DNA of 64,000 bases from Mucidula mucida (GCA_015501055.1 JADNYV010000027.1:62001-126000); one strand, 5' to 3'; positions 24,101 to 37,535 are shown, numbered from the stretch's first letter. The notes: generated by a model from the sequence alone, not told the origin. Numbers and translations are program-made.

Positions 24101-25702
24101 ATGCCGCCCTCTGAACAATGTGGTAGCGTCGAAGCCAACAACATGAAACGCGGCATATTCACTGTTGATGGATCACCAGTCGTCTTCTTCTTCCACCAGT
24201 CAGTCACAGAAGGTGGTCGCAACAAATTATCCACAAAGATACAGGTAACAACATTACCTTTGTCCCGTTAATACCGTTCTAGACGGCGATACTAGGAAAA
24301 TGGCGGAGAGGTTTCTGACGAAACGGAAGAAGCAAATATTCTCCTGTACGATCCAAAGAGGACGAAAGAGGCACTCCTCGTCATTGCATATGGCGCACAT
24401 TCCAATCACAAACTACGCGATCTATGGCTCAAACCGGTCGCTCAAGTGGAACACTCCATCGGCGCAGTCTTTCAAGCTACTTCTGCAAGCATGCCCGACA
24501 GTGGTGGAGGGTTAGTTCACCTGTTCTCCTTGAGTCGCGTCTGCTCATCTCCACTCAGTACGCGTTTGAAATTCTCGCAAGACGACAAACGACATCTTGG
24601 GCAGTACCTTACCTCTCCTGCCCCCATTGCTGCCAACAGCATCTCCCTCTACAACGAGCTTGTTGACCTGTACACTGAGGAATATGAATGGGTGCAGCGC
24701 CGTTCTGCGCGATCTTGGCTCGCGCATTACAAGAGCAACAAGGCCTACTTTGACGCATTGATCAGCGATCAATCTAACCAAAACGGCCCTAATCATGACC
24801 GCCATTGTTATTCTCCTACTCGAGAGCTAAACCACGGCGTTAAGCGCACTCATAATGACCACGAAGAGGAAGAAGATGAAGATGAGGTGGAAAATTCAGA
24901 ACATATTCGATTCCTCAACCGAAAACGGAGGAGAACTTGTGCCGCACGTGAGGAGGAGGAACGGCACCAGATAATCATAGCCCGGCGTGAGGAGGAGGAG
25001 GAAGAGGACAGCGAAGAAGACCTTGCACCGTAAGTTGCTAAAGCAATCCTTTGCCAGATACCTAATTCATAGACAGAACTCCCGCATCTTGTGCTCGACC
25101 TAAAAACACGACTACCAGGCCCTCTGGTACCATTCCACGTGGCCCACAGTCTTCGTTCATGATTTTTGAACCTGATGATGCTGGACCGCAGCTTGATGAT
25201 TCTTTGGATGAACAGACGCCGGCACCGCTTTTTTTCAGAGGAAGAAGAGAAGAACGTGGCAGAGGACAATGTTCATTTGCCGCTGGAAGATTCTATGAAG
25301 GATGAAGAGGTGCCGGTACCGCTTTTCTCAGGAGAAGAAGGCAAGGATGAGGACAAATTTCAACCGCCGCTCGAAAATTCTAAGAATGAAGATCAGGTGC
25401 CTGCGCCGCTTTTTCTAAAGGAGGAAAAGGAGGAAACACAGGTTTCCTTGTTTATGCAACACATGGAGGTGGAAGAGGACACGATGAGTGAGGAGGCGCA
25501 AGAGAGTCAGAATTCGCCGTCTACGCAGGCGCTCGCCAGGTTCAAGAACCGGAGGGCGAAGAAGGCGTTGATGACACCATCGACAGAAGACACTGGTGCG
25601 AGGACGAAGCTAAAGGAAATGCAGGATAATGAAAAGGCGACGCCGTATGTTCCCCCGTCGGGGTCGAGGGCTGCGAAACATCTCTTACAACGGTCTCTGT
25701 GA
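24101..25702 (+). CDS. Rap1-like protein: BRCT, Myb-like and acidic repeat regions
   Basis: Domain order resembles the telomere protein Rap1, but the assignment is tentative. An N-terminal BRCT-like region (FTVDGSPVVFFFHQSVTEGG, intron, ENGGEVSDETEEANILLYD, and YGAHSNHKLRDLWLKPVAQV) is followed by a Myb-like helix set (LKFSQDDKRHLGQYL, ISLYNELVDLY, RRSARSWLAHYKSN). A long acidic part with runs of Glu/Asp and RKRRR follows. The C-terminal third has an imperfect unit of about 30 residues, PAPLFFSEE / VPVPLFSGEE / VPAPLFLKEE alternating with LPLEDS / PPLENS. The frame shifts once in a seven-T run at 25229-25235, where six Ts would keep it open. Two introns are inferred (24245-24294 and about 25032-25073). 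The stop is at 25700-25702. Confidence 0.55.
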
Positions 25703-26005
25703 GTTGGTTTGTTGTAGATTTTGAGGTGATCATTTGCTCTGTATATGTACTTAACGCTATCGTGCTGCTGTATCATACTGTATGTCGCTTTGGTTCTGGT
25801 TGACACCTACTATGAATGTTTAATTTGCATACTACCGAACGATACATGTCGATGTCGCGCGCATTTGACTGTGGTACAGGCTATCTGTCACTTTTCAGCC
25901 ACCCTTCTACAACGCAAACTTTACAGAGACAAATGGTCAGAGAACGTCCAACAACATGAGAACTACACAGCATTCGATCAATTGACATCTTGGCTTTATT
26001 CTCGC
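25703..26005. other. Convergent intergenic region
   Basis: About 300 bp between the stops of the Rap1-like gene and the alpha-galactosidase; nothing recognised. Confidence 0.4.
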
Positions 26006-28557
26006 TCAAACACCATGCTCCCAGGGAACATGTGTGCCGTTTTGGTCAATGCACCAATTGCTCGACCAAGGCTCAAACGCGGCACATCGGGGCAAAATAC
26101 CAGCAGGTTCATCGCCGGCGTCCTGGAGGAGCAAAGCCACGACACCATGCGGGGGAACAGCATGCGCAGTAAAGTTGCGCGCGAACGTTCCGTTGTCCGT
26201 GTGCGTCCAGAGGTCCTATTTTTGACGCTTAAGCATATTCAACGATTCTTTTAAAGAGGGAACGCGCACCCGAACGGCGTACTGGCGCCCCGAGCGAATC
26301 CAGGGCGACTCTGTGAAGCTGAAGAACATGTCCGCGGGCTCATCCAGTGTGTTGATGAGCATGAACACTGTTCCGTTCTGGCTGTTCCCGCTCCAGTACT
26401 GTGCGGGGTGCGTAGAATTGTAAGACCAGTTCGGCTGTCACGGGGAGATGAGAGGGTGATGTTTGAGTGTCTAATAGAGAGCCCACGTTTACGCCCCATC
26501 GGAACGGCGTGACGCCTGTGCCGACGACGGGATCTTGGTTAATTGCTATGATTTCCGTATTCTTGAAAATGCTGAGCGTCTCGTTGGAAATGGAGGCGAG
26601 CTGTGATTTAAGTCAGTTGTCGTGGCGGCAATCACAGAAGAGGAATAGCTCACGTCGGTGCCCTGTCGTAAACGTTAGCACTGCCGACAACACAATAGAC
26701 TGATATGCCACTTACGATAAGGAGAGGCGACTTCATTAACGCCCACACAGTGAAATGTGTTTTTGACTCTTCATAAGTTAGTTCGCCGTTCCCACTACAT
26801 GAAGATTTCAGAGGTCGAGAAACGGATCAAGACAGAGATTTTTACACTTCGAGCTACAAAAAGAAACATCATTTTTAGTTTAGGAAACGCATATACGTTT
26901 ACTCACAATGTCGAGATCGTTGTGGCCGTAAAAGTCGGAAGCCCAAGCGTAGAAAGAATTCCTGGGTATTTTCGTTTCACTATGGTGCTATGTAGCAGAC
27001 CCGATTAGTACTCACTGGTTGATGATATTGGCAATTGACGGCCAGTTGGCACCTGCATGACGGAGCAGTTAGAGTGCCTTATGTTAGCAAAATCGCAGAT
27101 GTTTTACCAATATCGTCCGTAGTCTGAAGCAGGACGGTCAGGATGTTAGTCATGAAGCGACGGATGGGAAACTTACTCTCCAGGTCTGACCGAGCTGACG
27201 TGCCCAGAGCCAAGGCTCTAACTATGTCGCATAAGGCAAATGATAGATTCAGAGCTATGCAATGCAGTACGCACCCGTCCCCATTGGCACAGAGAAAATA
27301 GCATGGGGGCCTTACCGTTCAACTCAGAAAGGTCCTTGATAGCGTCGGACATTCTGGTGAATTCTTCAACGATACAGTTCAACTGTTCGAGTAGATTTAT
27401 TTTTAAAGAAAGCTCACTGCCGATCTGACCCTCTCGGATAACATCGTCGAATGGAACAGCACAATTGTCGTATCTTCCCGACGGTCAGCGCTGCAATAAC
27501 GCGCAGGAAATCTCATTTACTTGAGTAGGTCGAAACCCCATTCTTCACTGAAGAGCTTCGCGTCCCTGTAACCGAGTCAGCATGGACCGCACGCAGGGAT
27601 GGCAGAGACAGATGACCTCTCTTCGTTTTGGAAAGAGCCGGGGTAGTATTGACACGTATACCACCCGGAATCACCATACTATGCAACCAGCATGTTAGAC
27701 GATGTCATTGAAGCGCTCTGGACGTACGATTCCTGCCTTTCTGCGTGCTGTGAGTAGGGTACGCAGAAGGCAAGAGTCATATCGTACAGTCCCAGCTCGT
27801 GGATTTTGTCCGTGAGCGGTCGCATCCCGGATGGGAAACGTTCCTTATCTAAACGATAGTGAGATTGGAATATATCGCAATATTAATTGCTCACTGGCGA
27901 CGATGTCTCCGTTCTCATTCCGCTTCTTCTCGGAGTAGCAATCATCTATGTTCATGTAGGTATACCCAATGTCCTACATTCAATCAGCAAGAAATTGGAG
28001 CTTCTAAGGGAATTGTTTTACAGCAAGGCCAAGCGATACAAGCAGCTTTGAGGTCTCAAGAATGAGGTTTTCATCAATGTTGCACCAGTAAGCATTCCAG
28101 GCTGAAGTCAATTCAGCGCGTTATTTAGATGTGAATTTAATATTTACTGTTATAGCCCATGACTGCGTGTATACTCCTCAGCTCCGGCGTTCAGAACTTG
28201 AAGATCAATACGTACATGGTAGTCGTCCAACCTCATAGGTTGACATCTGAGGGATACCTTTATTGTAATGCGGTTTCGAGTAGAACACCAGGAAGGCTAT
28301 GAGCATGATAACTACGATGATGCCAACAAGAACGACAGGTTGCCTGGCCAGCGTGAGCTTCTTGCGTTCACCACTGGGCTTCGATAAAGCATCGGAGCCG
28401 AGCAAAGGACTAGTTTCAGCGTTGAAAGTGTTCTCTGCAATTTACCATGAGCAACCAGCACGTCTCTGTAAGTAGCGAAACGACCCATGGGAGTAAAAGG
28501 CAATGAGGACGCGGCCCTACTCCGATCATAAATAGATTCAGGGTCTGGATACGTCAT
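26006..28557 (-). CDS. GH27 alpha-galactosidase with N-terminal membrane anchor
   Basis: Glycoside hydrolase that removes terminal alpha-galactose from oligosaccharides and galactomannan. The N-terminus (MTYPDPESIYDRSRAASSLP...) has no signal peptide but a cytosolic tail followed by VVLVGIIVVIMLIAFLVFY, a type II membrane anchor. The catalytic part shows FMGYNTWNAYWCNIDENL, YMNIDDCYSEKKR, DSGWYTCQYYPGSFQNEE and GFDLLKYDNC, whose Asp is the GH27 nucleophile. SLCQWGR, TTDDIG and SDFYGHNDLDI (acid/base region), then WALMKSPLLI and EIIAINQDPVVGTGV follow. C-terminal exons give WSGNSQNGTVFMLINTLDEP and VPPHGVVALLL, ending at TGA 26006-26008. Roughly a dozen and a half introns, including a 50-nt one after FTPM, all join in frame; the gene looks intact. 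Confidence 0.88.
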
Positions 28558-28643
28558 GATATCAGTCCTAATTGGGAAGCTGCTTCGTGAGAAAAGAGTT
28601 CGTCTTGGTCGTGTACGACGGCGATCTGACATTCATCACCATT

Positions 28644-29893
28644 ATGGAGGACGACGCAAACATGGACGCTCCGCAGATTTCCACGTTGCGGGACGAAGGC
28701 ACGCCGCCCGCGTCGTCGCCAGCTGGCAGTGCCGGCCGACTACGTGTTAAGCTTGTCGTGTCTAACAAGGGGCAATCACCTGCTGTTTCTGTCCCGGCGA
28801 AAAGAGCCCGCTCGGACGACGAGGGCGAAGACGAGGAGGACGACCAGGAGGACCAGCTTATTGATGACGACGACGAGGTCGCTGCGAGTGTCTCAGCTCC
28901 GGTCGAAGCAGCGCCTGCTCCTGCTGCGACGCCAAAGCGAAAGGCCCCCGCCAAGCGCAAGGCGAAGAAAATTGATGTGAAGGATGGTCGGTCTTGATTC
29001 TCTAACATTTTGTATTTTATTCACGCGATTTTCCTGCAGAACCCGCTGGATTCGATCCGAACCATATATCCTTGACCGTGGCGCCCTCAGAGTCAGTCAG
29101 TGCCCCACCAGCAAAGAGAAAAAAGGTAGAAAGAGCTGCAAAACCTCCCGCTGCTCCAAGGACTGTCAAGCCTCGTGTTACAAAGTGAGTTTGTCTTGAG
29201 TTTTATTACATTTTCTCATAAATGTATCTTACAGGACCAAAACAGTGGTCTCACAACTTGCTGCAGAGGACTCTGGTGCCGTCAGTGAAGGTTTGTTCCT
29301 CTCTCTATGACACTGCTGCGACTCCATTGTCTTCAGGTTTCTCTGGCACAGCGGCTTCTTCACCTGTGACCATGCCTAGTCCAGAGCCAGAGCCACTGCT
29401 ACCACCCTCAGTGTCTCCATTTGATGAGGAGAAAGAAATCAACTTGGAAAATGTTCCAATTCCGGTATATGCGCTCCCAACAAAGCCTTTCCCCGTGCAA
29501 CCAGCCCCAAAAGTTCCGACAGGATATGCGCCTACTATACCTCTAGACCGGAGCGACAAGAAAGTACGCCACTGGCGCGTAGCCAACCGAGAAATCAGAG
29601 GCATTGCGGGCGGACGCTGGTTCACTCGTTCTTGGGTCGGCGACAAACAATCCGAGTATGCTGGGTCGAAGATTGCGTTTGCGGAAGCAGCGTTAGCTAT
29701 ACCAAGGCTGCCTGCGTTGCTGGGTGGAAAGCCCAAAGTCAAGACATCAAAATCTCTGCCGCTGACGGCAGGATCTTCTCGTTCAGAGTCTGTGGCCGGA
29801 GACGGACCTCCACCTGTTCGAAATCTGACCAAGATGAGGACAAGTATGCTGGGTCCTTCCTCTGAAGCAGGTGATTCGGATATGATGGGTTAA
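28644..29893 (+). CDS. Possible INO80-complex subunit Ies4
   Basis: The protein starts MEDDANMDAPQIS, then SAGRLRVKLVVSNKGQSP, an acidic stretch (DDEGEDEEDDQEDQLIDDDD) and Lys/Arg-rich patches, features of the fungal Ies4 subunit of the INO80 chromatin remodeller. After two introns the C-terminal part has PPSVSPFDEEKEINLENVPI, KKVRHWRVANREIRGIAGG and RWFTRSWVGDKQSEYAGS, probably the conserved core; it ends at TAA 29891-29893. All parts suggest a nuclear, low-complexity protein. The family call is by motif memory only; an unrelated nuclear protein with similar charge pattern is possible. Promoter is shared with the divergent alpha-galactosidase (86 bp between starts). Confidence 0.5.
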
Positions 29894-30082
29894 TTTATTA
29901 CTTTACTGTACATATTGTCGTATTCTGCTGCTGTATCTAGTGTATACCTGTATTATTTGTATGTTAGACTGAATATTGTCTTGAGCACATCTTGGTGGCA
30001 GTGACGTGTGATCGAAGGTCCCGCAGTATCGAGTTCCTTACCCTCTACACGTCGACGCTGGCAGCGCGCGCGTACATACTGA

Positions 30083-33000
30083 ATGGCGTCAAAGCTGCTA
30101 TCGGGAGTCGACGGGCCGGGCAAGAGTGCCGCGTGGATCTCTGAGCGGACGAGTGAACGTGGTGCGTCCCTTGAACATTTACCATCATCCTTGTTGGATG
30201 TCAACTCTCGTAGCGGCCGCCCAGCAGGCCTATGCGGCCGACCCAAAGTACAAAAAGTACACTCAGCAGGTCGAAAAGTGCCTTAATTCGTTCGACAATG
30301 TACATGAATGGGCGGATTGTATCGCGTTCTTGAAGCAGTTGCTCAAGGTGCGTAGTAATGCGATATATTGGCGTAACAACAACTTATCTCTATCGCAGAC
30401 GTTCCAGTCTTATATGCAGTTCAAGGAGATCCCAAGAAAATTGATTGTAGCCAAACGGCTCTCGCAGTGTCTGAATCCCGCTCTCCCGACTGGCGTCCAC
30501 CAGCGAGCATTGGATGTCTACGCCCATATCCTGCCTGTCCTCGGCGTGAGTTTACCTATCCAATGATACCACTATTGTGCTCATCGTCGCCCAGTCAGAA
30601 GGTCTGAAACGCGACCTACCGCTCTGGTCATCCGGTCTCTTTCCATTCTTCGAGTACGCGGCTACCTCTGTCAAGGTGCGCACCTCTCATTCCGCATTAT
30701 CGGCATTCTAAACACCATCGACTAGCCCACTCTCCTAAACTATACGATACACATTATCTTCCGCTGCAGGACGGCCTCCGACCTGTCATGAAGTCATTCA
30801 TCATTGCACTTTTGCCGGGCCTCGAAGAAGAAACTGGCGAGTTCTTTGAAAAGGCAGGCCTTCTGTTCGCGTCATAACAGCTCCAAAGTAACACTATCTA
30901 GGTTTTGAGTTTGCTTGACCGTCTTTCCGGAGCCGTGTCGCAGTCCTTCTTTTTCCAGAACATATGGCTCATCATGCTCACAACGCCATCTGCGAGAGGA
31001 ACTGCTCTCAATCTACTAGCCCGTCGTCTTCCCCACCTCACGGGTGATGAAGATATAATTTCTACCATTGGTGAAGATATGGGGCTGATGATCCGCGCCT
31101 TTGCAGCGGCACTTGAGGATGACAATCTCTTGGTCCGCAGGGGAGCGTTGGATCTTCTTGTTCAATCGCTTCGTTTAGACGGCAATGTCCTGAAGAAAGC
31201 TCAAGATGATGATCGCACAATCCTCATGAGGGCTGCTGTCTCAGTCGTTCTCAGACGCGACCTGTCTCTCAATCGGCGCTTGTATACGTGGTTACTTGGT
31301 TCGGATGAGAAAGCGGAGACTCAATTGGCGTATCTCAAGATGAATGCATTGGGTTTGCTCTGTGCGACCTTAAATGAGGATATGTCGTCGCCTTCAGACG
31401 AATACTCGGAGTCGCGGCCGTTCAAGATCTTCATTTCGTTACTGGACAAGTGGGAGATAGGTGCACCGTTGACTGATGCTCTGGTCCTTGACGCCTTCAA
31501 AGCTCTCAAGGGCCTCATCGAGTCAGGTACAGATGGCGCGGAGGATGTGTGTTTCTCCCTGGTTGACCCAGACTTTATCTAACCAATTGGATAGGTGACG
31601 ATGACTGCAAGCACCTTATATGAAGCCGTGGAGCCGCCTTTACTCTGGAAACACGTCTTGGACGCCGTATTCAGCGAAATTCTTGGAACTTTGGAGGATT
31701 GTCCAGTATGTCCATTTAGGCAACCCTGAATTTCATTGATCTGATCATCGCGGCGCAGGCGATCTCACTTTTCAAGTTCCTTCTCAAGACATTCTCTCAA
31801 GACGAAGAGATTCAGACCATTCATTTTCCGGTCATATTTGCGTCTCTTGTGGACATCCTTCATGTGAGACATGTTGCTTTTTCCCCTCTTCTCAACTGAA
31901 GGATGCCTAGACGCGTTTGCAAGATGCGGAACCACCTTCGGGCAAATGCGTGCAGGAGACTTTGTCACTTCTAGAGCTGATGATCCATCAAATTCCTCAT
32001 GTCGCCTTACTCCAGCGACCGGAACCCACGGAGGAAGCCAAGTCTGCTACCGCAACATTAGGTCCTTACGCGTTTACGTGCGCGGTTTACGGCATCACCC
32101 CCAAGTTGTCGAATGCGCCCATTGGATCGTTCTCGATACCTTTCTCATCGTCTTTCGAGAATCTGTATTCCTTGACGACCATATTCGCAAGAACGATGTC
32201 GGGGGCCAACCTGAAGACATCACGAGAAGCCCTATGCCAGTCGTTACTGCTCATGAGTAAATTGGCGAGTAGACTTGGGTCGACTTCAATCCAGGTTTCT
32301 TGGAATCCGGCTCTATGGCTGTCAACGGTGCTTGAGTGTCTTGGAAACGAAGTAAGATTTTCTCTGCCTTGAAAAGCCTTCTTACACATTTCATAGTCGG
32401 CCAACTTCACAACAGTGGATAGAACGGTTAGCCTAGTGGTCGTTCTGTGTCAAGCACCTGCATTACATCCGAATATCCACATCGACGAGAGGACGACCAT
32501 GTACAAAATGGTGTCGAAGCTTTTACGATATCTGCGCCCTGATTTCTCTCCGTATCATGCCCGGTCTGTCAGCTTAATCTGGAGCCTGGAGTCTGCCACG
32601 AAAAAACCGCACGTTGAATCCATATTGGCTCAGACCATGACGTCACCCGAGTCCCGCAACATCCAAGAATCCTATGAAGCGTTCGGTGTGCTGTGGAGGC
32701 TTACTGGTACTTTTTTTCGTTCTCTGACGAATTATCGGTTGACGTTGGCGGCAGAGGATAACATGCTACCCGGTTTCCGGTTCAAAGTACCAATGATGAT
32801 AGTGCTGGACACTCTCAAGAATGACGATCCCAGCCTCAAGCGGATAGGCGAAACTTGGATGCGTTGTAGTCTGAAGTCGTATTTGAGGTGAGTGAAATCG
32901 AAAAAATAGCTTTGTTTGAAGCTGACGAGGCACAGGGTGCTAGATCCGATATTGTTCGAGCTACTGGACCCTTCCATTCGCCGCACGCCAACCACCTTGA

Positions 33001-36000
33001 AAGTCCGTGGTAAGGAAATACAAGGTTATCTGTATGAGCGACCTTTCGATCAACGTTATACGCACCACCTCTTGGAGATGCTTCTTTCCATCATACGGTT
33101 TGGTGGTCAAGGTTTCGCCAAGACAGCACGGGGCGGTTTTGTAAAGCGATCACAACACGCGGGACTCGTGCAGCGGGTGGAAGCCGGTGCGTTCTCACTT
33201 TTCAGTATGCACCGTAACAGGTTGTTTACCACGTCATAGCCGGCTTTCCTGATCCCGATGCCAGTTACTTGGAAGTGCTAGTAGAACTATTGCTACGGTA
33301 TGACTACATCTATCTGCTGAGAGTATCTCTTCATCTTGACTCTATCCAGCTTCCTTCAATCTGAACCTAGCAAGAATGGCGCGCCAACTATGCACCCTCA
33401 TAACGCCGTGATACACACGACATCAGTCGAACTCCTCCAAACTATCGTTGCCCGGGGTGAAATTGATTTACTTTTCGTCGAATCGATCGAGGCGATAGTT
33501 GTGGGCAAGCTGTACTACTGCGTACACCTGGGTCGGCTCGACCTGCAGAACAAACTTCTTCACGTCCTTCATTCATTGATCTCTGCCTCCATGTCTATGG
33601 ATGATCCTGGCCGGAGAGCTGCTCTCACGCCGAAACCTCGCCAAGGCGAACGACCTCCCGAGTTGGTGGTGGATATCCCTCCAGATACGCATGGCCGCGG
33701 ATATAACCTCAACAACCTGTTAATACAGACGCTCGTAGATGGTATTTCGGTTCCTACGAATCGACCGGTTCTGCAGCATTGGCTGGATTTCATTTTAATG
33801 GCGGTTCCTCAGTTCCAACCTGCGCTACAGGCTGTGGTTGCACCACTCAATGACTGTATCTGCAAGCAACTCCATACTGCTTTGGACGATATACTGCAGG
33901 TGGCGATGAAGGAGAAGGAGTTCGATGATGACTTCAATTCGACTGTTACGGACGCGGAGTGTGTTATGTTGTTAAATGGGCTTGAGCGGCTTGTCCTCAT
34001 CAGTCTGGCGTATACCTCGGAGATCAGCACCCAAGAGGAAGATGCGACTGCAGGCGACAAGTCTGCGGACTCAGGAGGGCTTCTGGGCTATGTTCAACGG
34101 TGTTTAGCTCTGACAATCCACAACCAGTCACTGAGGAGCAATTGACTGTGCGTCCTGTCATAAGAGTGAGAATAATTTCTTTGTTGATCCACATTTCATA
34201 GGCACGTTCGTCTGGATACCGTGCATTACAAGATGCTGTCCGAGTGCTCTATTCAATATGGGGTTCACTATCGTGGACTGAACGTGAAGCACGGTCATCG
34301 CGGGATGAGTTATTAGCTCTCATATTTACTCGGGTACGGGTACGGTGTCGGCGAGTGTTGGAGCATCTTTTTCGTGTGCAGGCCGCGGAGGTGTTCGAGG
34401 CAATCGTGGATTGCTGGAACAAGGATGTTGGTGTACGTCGTTTTTCAATATGTTCCGCAGCGTGTTCATCGTGGCGTACAGACTCCGACCATTAGCGAGC
34501 ACTCTGCGTTTGATCTCACGGATGTCCTCATTTCGAACGCGCAGAACGCTGTTCACATGATGTGCGAGAGTATTTCGTGGCGGGTATCTGGGCTAGAGAG
34601 GACACGGAAACAGGCTGTTAATCCTGAATTGTGGGTTTGTCTGTATGTCATTTGTCTGTGTCCCTGAGGATGTTCAACAGATCCGATAATGCTCTCTTCA
34701 AGTTCCTCGAGTTGTACATGGCTCGGCTCGAGGGCCCGATAGCGCTTCAGGTCTGGAACCGATTTCTGCAGCTGACGAAGGATATCATTGGTAGCGGCCG
34801 TGACTTTAAACCTCAGAACTATCCTACGTTAAGGTAAGCATTACGATAGAATCGCGGTCTGCTCTCTTAAAGTGCAAGTTAGATGTCTGACCGGTTGGCG
34901 GATAAGATTACTCAGACAACCGCTGTAGAGGATAGACGAATCCGCAAGGATCTTCAGGTGAGTAGAGGTACTTCTCTTGATGGTTAGCAACCGACGCGAT
35001 GGACAGGAAACTTACGGAAAACTGCTCGACTCGTGCATCACCTTTGTTGGACGCTCTTTCGATCAGGGTTCTTGGATACGGCGTACTGCGAAGGATGCTC
35101 TGGGAACTAACGGCAGGGATTCACCCATTCCGCGCGCTATAAATGGTATGTCACGTTATGACTTTGTTTATGATGCTTTACTCAAGATCGCACCCAGAGG
35201 CCAAGATCGATGAAAAGCTGAATGCTAGCGTGTCTTCTTTACCTGTTGAGAGTCCACGAATAGCTTCGTCGTCCGAGCTTATATATCAGGTAAATCGACT
35301 CAATCTTTTTGTAGGAGATTCCTTGACGCCGTATCTGTAGATCAACGAGTTTGTAGCGACATCCAGCGTCCCGCACCTACGGCGTTTCCTCATCGATAAC
35401 GACAAGATCTCGACGGCATGTAGTAATATTGTGTACTATATTGTTGGCCCGGCTATGAAGGGTAAATCCAGGTAGGAGTTCGGATCACGTCCTTGTTTCC
35501 TATGTTGACCAATGAAAGACCGATGGATGTGGATACCACCACTGTGGCTATAATCCAGGAAATGTCGCGCATTCCGGCGGCTTTGAAAGCCTGGAAGGCA
35601 CCTGTTGTTGAGCTGCTTAATGACAATCGACTGTTCAACGGGAGTGCCGATGTGGCTGACCAATGGAAGCCCATCGTCAGATCTCTATTCGATGCTGATA
35701 AAACAGCATTTCCCGAGCTGCTTGGTTGGTACTATCTGCGTGTTATCACTTATGCGCTAACATCATTACAGGGAAAGTGGCGACTGCACCCTCGACGAAC
35801 ATTTTCACTAATCGCGAATACGAAATGCTCCTACGGTCGTTAAATCTTCGGCGCCTGTCGTTTGTGCTGTTCGCGGGCGATAAGAATCATTTCTTGACGC
35901 AGCTGCCTTCAATACAGGAGAAGCTTGTGGATATCCTGAAGAACGTCACGGCTCCTATCGTGCAGAGTGAAGTCTATCTGTGCATCCGGGTCCTGTTGTG

Positions 36001-36683
36001 TCGTTTGTCGCCGCACAATCTTACGAGCTTTTGGCCGGTCATACTAACGGAGCTGGTAAGCCTGCGAGGTTCTTCGTTCCTTTTACAAACAAACTGAATC
36101 GCTTAGTATCGATTGTTTGATCAAGTCATGTCGAGTCCGCCGTCTGATGGCTCGGAAGACTTGCAGCTGATGCTCTCTGCATGTAAATGCCTCGACCTTT
36201 TGTTTGTACTGCAGACTGAAGAGTTCCAAATGTGAGTCCTTGCCGGTCCTAGCGCGTTGGTGCTGACGGATATGGGTTTCAGACATCAGTGGATCTTCAT
36301 CACCGACACGGTCGACGCTATATATCGGCCGAACGACTGGGCGCCCTCAGGCATGTTGGATCAGCTTGCGGAAATAGTGGGTAGCATGCCTCGGGTGGGT
36401 TTATATCATTGTTGTCTTTTGATTTCTTTCTGACATGGGTCTCTTCCAGTCGGAATCACAGAATGGTGCTCTGTTCAATTCCACCGGTCCAGATTCGTTA
36501 CGGCGCGGTATGCGAAGGCCTCTGCTGAATAGCATACGGCAAATTGAGAGTATTCGGGATTTGGGCATTTTCTTCTCCAATGTTAGCATAGCATCATATG
36601 AGAGTGTGTACGCGAGTGGAGGGAATGTAGATTGGGAGGCTGTAGAGCAGGGCATTATGGACGATTTGTTCGATGGACGGTAA
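30083..36683 (+). CDS. DOP1: Dopey/DOP1 family protein
   Basis: Very large peripheral membrane protein that works with Mon2 at endosome-Golgi membranes in vesicle traffic and cell polarity. The first exon (MASKLLSGVDGPGKSAAW) splices to QQAYAADPKYKKYTQQVEKC, then FDNVHEWADCIAFLKQLLK, EIPRKLIVAKRLSQCLNPAL and PTGVHQRALDVYAHILPVLG, the highly conserved Dopey N-terminus. The rest is alpha-helical and leucine-rich with many short introns; conserved late segments include NNLLIQTLVDGISVPTNRPV, TSNAQ/ISNAQNAVHMMCESIS, ALQVWNRFLQLTKDIIGSG and LNLRRLSFVLFAGDKNHFL. The protein, about 1,800 residues, ends DWEAVEQGIMDDLFDGR. One base seems missing near 34092-34098, where GYV should run into VFSSDNPQPVTEEQL. 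Otherwise the exons join well. Confidence 0.92.
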
Positions 36684-37094
36684 ACGGTCATGACTTTACG
36701 TTACACTACTAGCATTTATAGTTGCCTTGATACCTCTCATTTGCTCTCCGTGATACCTTATTTTTGAATAGCGCATGCATTGTATCTTTGCTAAGCCGTT
36801 AGCAAGACTCTCGACAACGGGGTATGCAGATTTCCTCAGCAGAGGAAATGATTGACGGTAATTGGAGGCAACTACTTACTGCGAAGTGACTAAAAAACTC
36901 TTTGTACAACAGGAACGAGCAAGTCCCTCTAATACTCGGTATGAGACATGGCTATTGGTCGAGGAAGATCAGCGTACATAGGCAATCAAGAAAACGCGGA
37001 GGACACTTACTAGTTTCGAGTAGAGAAGGACATGTAGAATGGCGGAGGTGGATAAGATAAGAAGAACCAGGAAGTACACGGAACAACGTGGGGA
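36684..37094. other. Intergenic region with a small palindrome
   Basis: No gene. ATTTCCTC-AGCA-GAGGAAAT near 36833-36852 is a perfect 8-bp hairpin; similar GAGGAAAT hairpins recur at 45.2-45.5 kb. Confidence 0.4.
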
Positions 37095-37535
37095 CCCATG
37101 TCAAAAAGGGACTAGTTGTGGCGCATCACCACAGAATTTTTTTCAATCACATTGCCCCTTGAACCTTACTTGTTTTTTTTTTCATCCACGACAATGTCCC
37201 CAAGTCATTTGACTGTTGAACTCAACGTAGATCAGGCCTCCGCCACCATGACCTAATTCACAGCCCACCTCGATGAGGGACCATTTTCGGACCACAATAA
37301 GTGCCAATTCACCTGTGTAAAGTTGGACGTTCCTGGAGTTGCCTTCGGCCACAACACCCCCTCTTCTTGACCACAGAGGAGGGAGTGTAGGTCTACATAC
37401 CCACTTAGATCTCCTTTCCTCCTTGCTCTCGCTCTTTTGCTTTCTCCCCTCTGTGTGGGGTGATTGGAGGTTCGGAGTCAAAACAAACTTGAATCTGGCA
37501 TACTTACTCTACACTGAGTGCGCCCCGTTATCTAG
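37095..37535 (+). repeat. Dispersed repeat, copy 1 (about 440 bp)
   Basis: It aligns over its length, in inverted orientation, with 57077-57500. Shared landmarks are AAAAAGGGACTA..TGTGGCGCATC at one end and GAGTGCGCCCCGTTATCTA at the other, with TAGACCTACA and CCTGGAGTTGCCTTCGGCC internally. No coding capacity and no clear terminal inverted repeats. It may be a non-autonomous transposon or part of an old segmental duplication: both copies lie just past the 3' end of an F-box copy in the same relative order. Confidence 0.65.
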
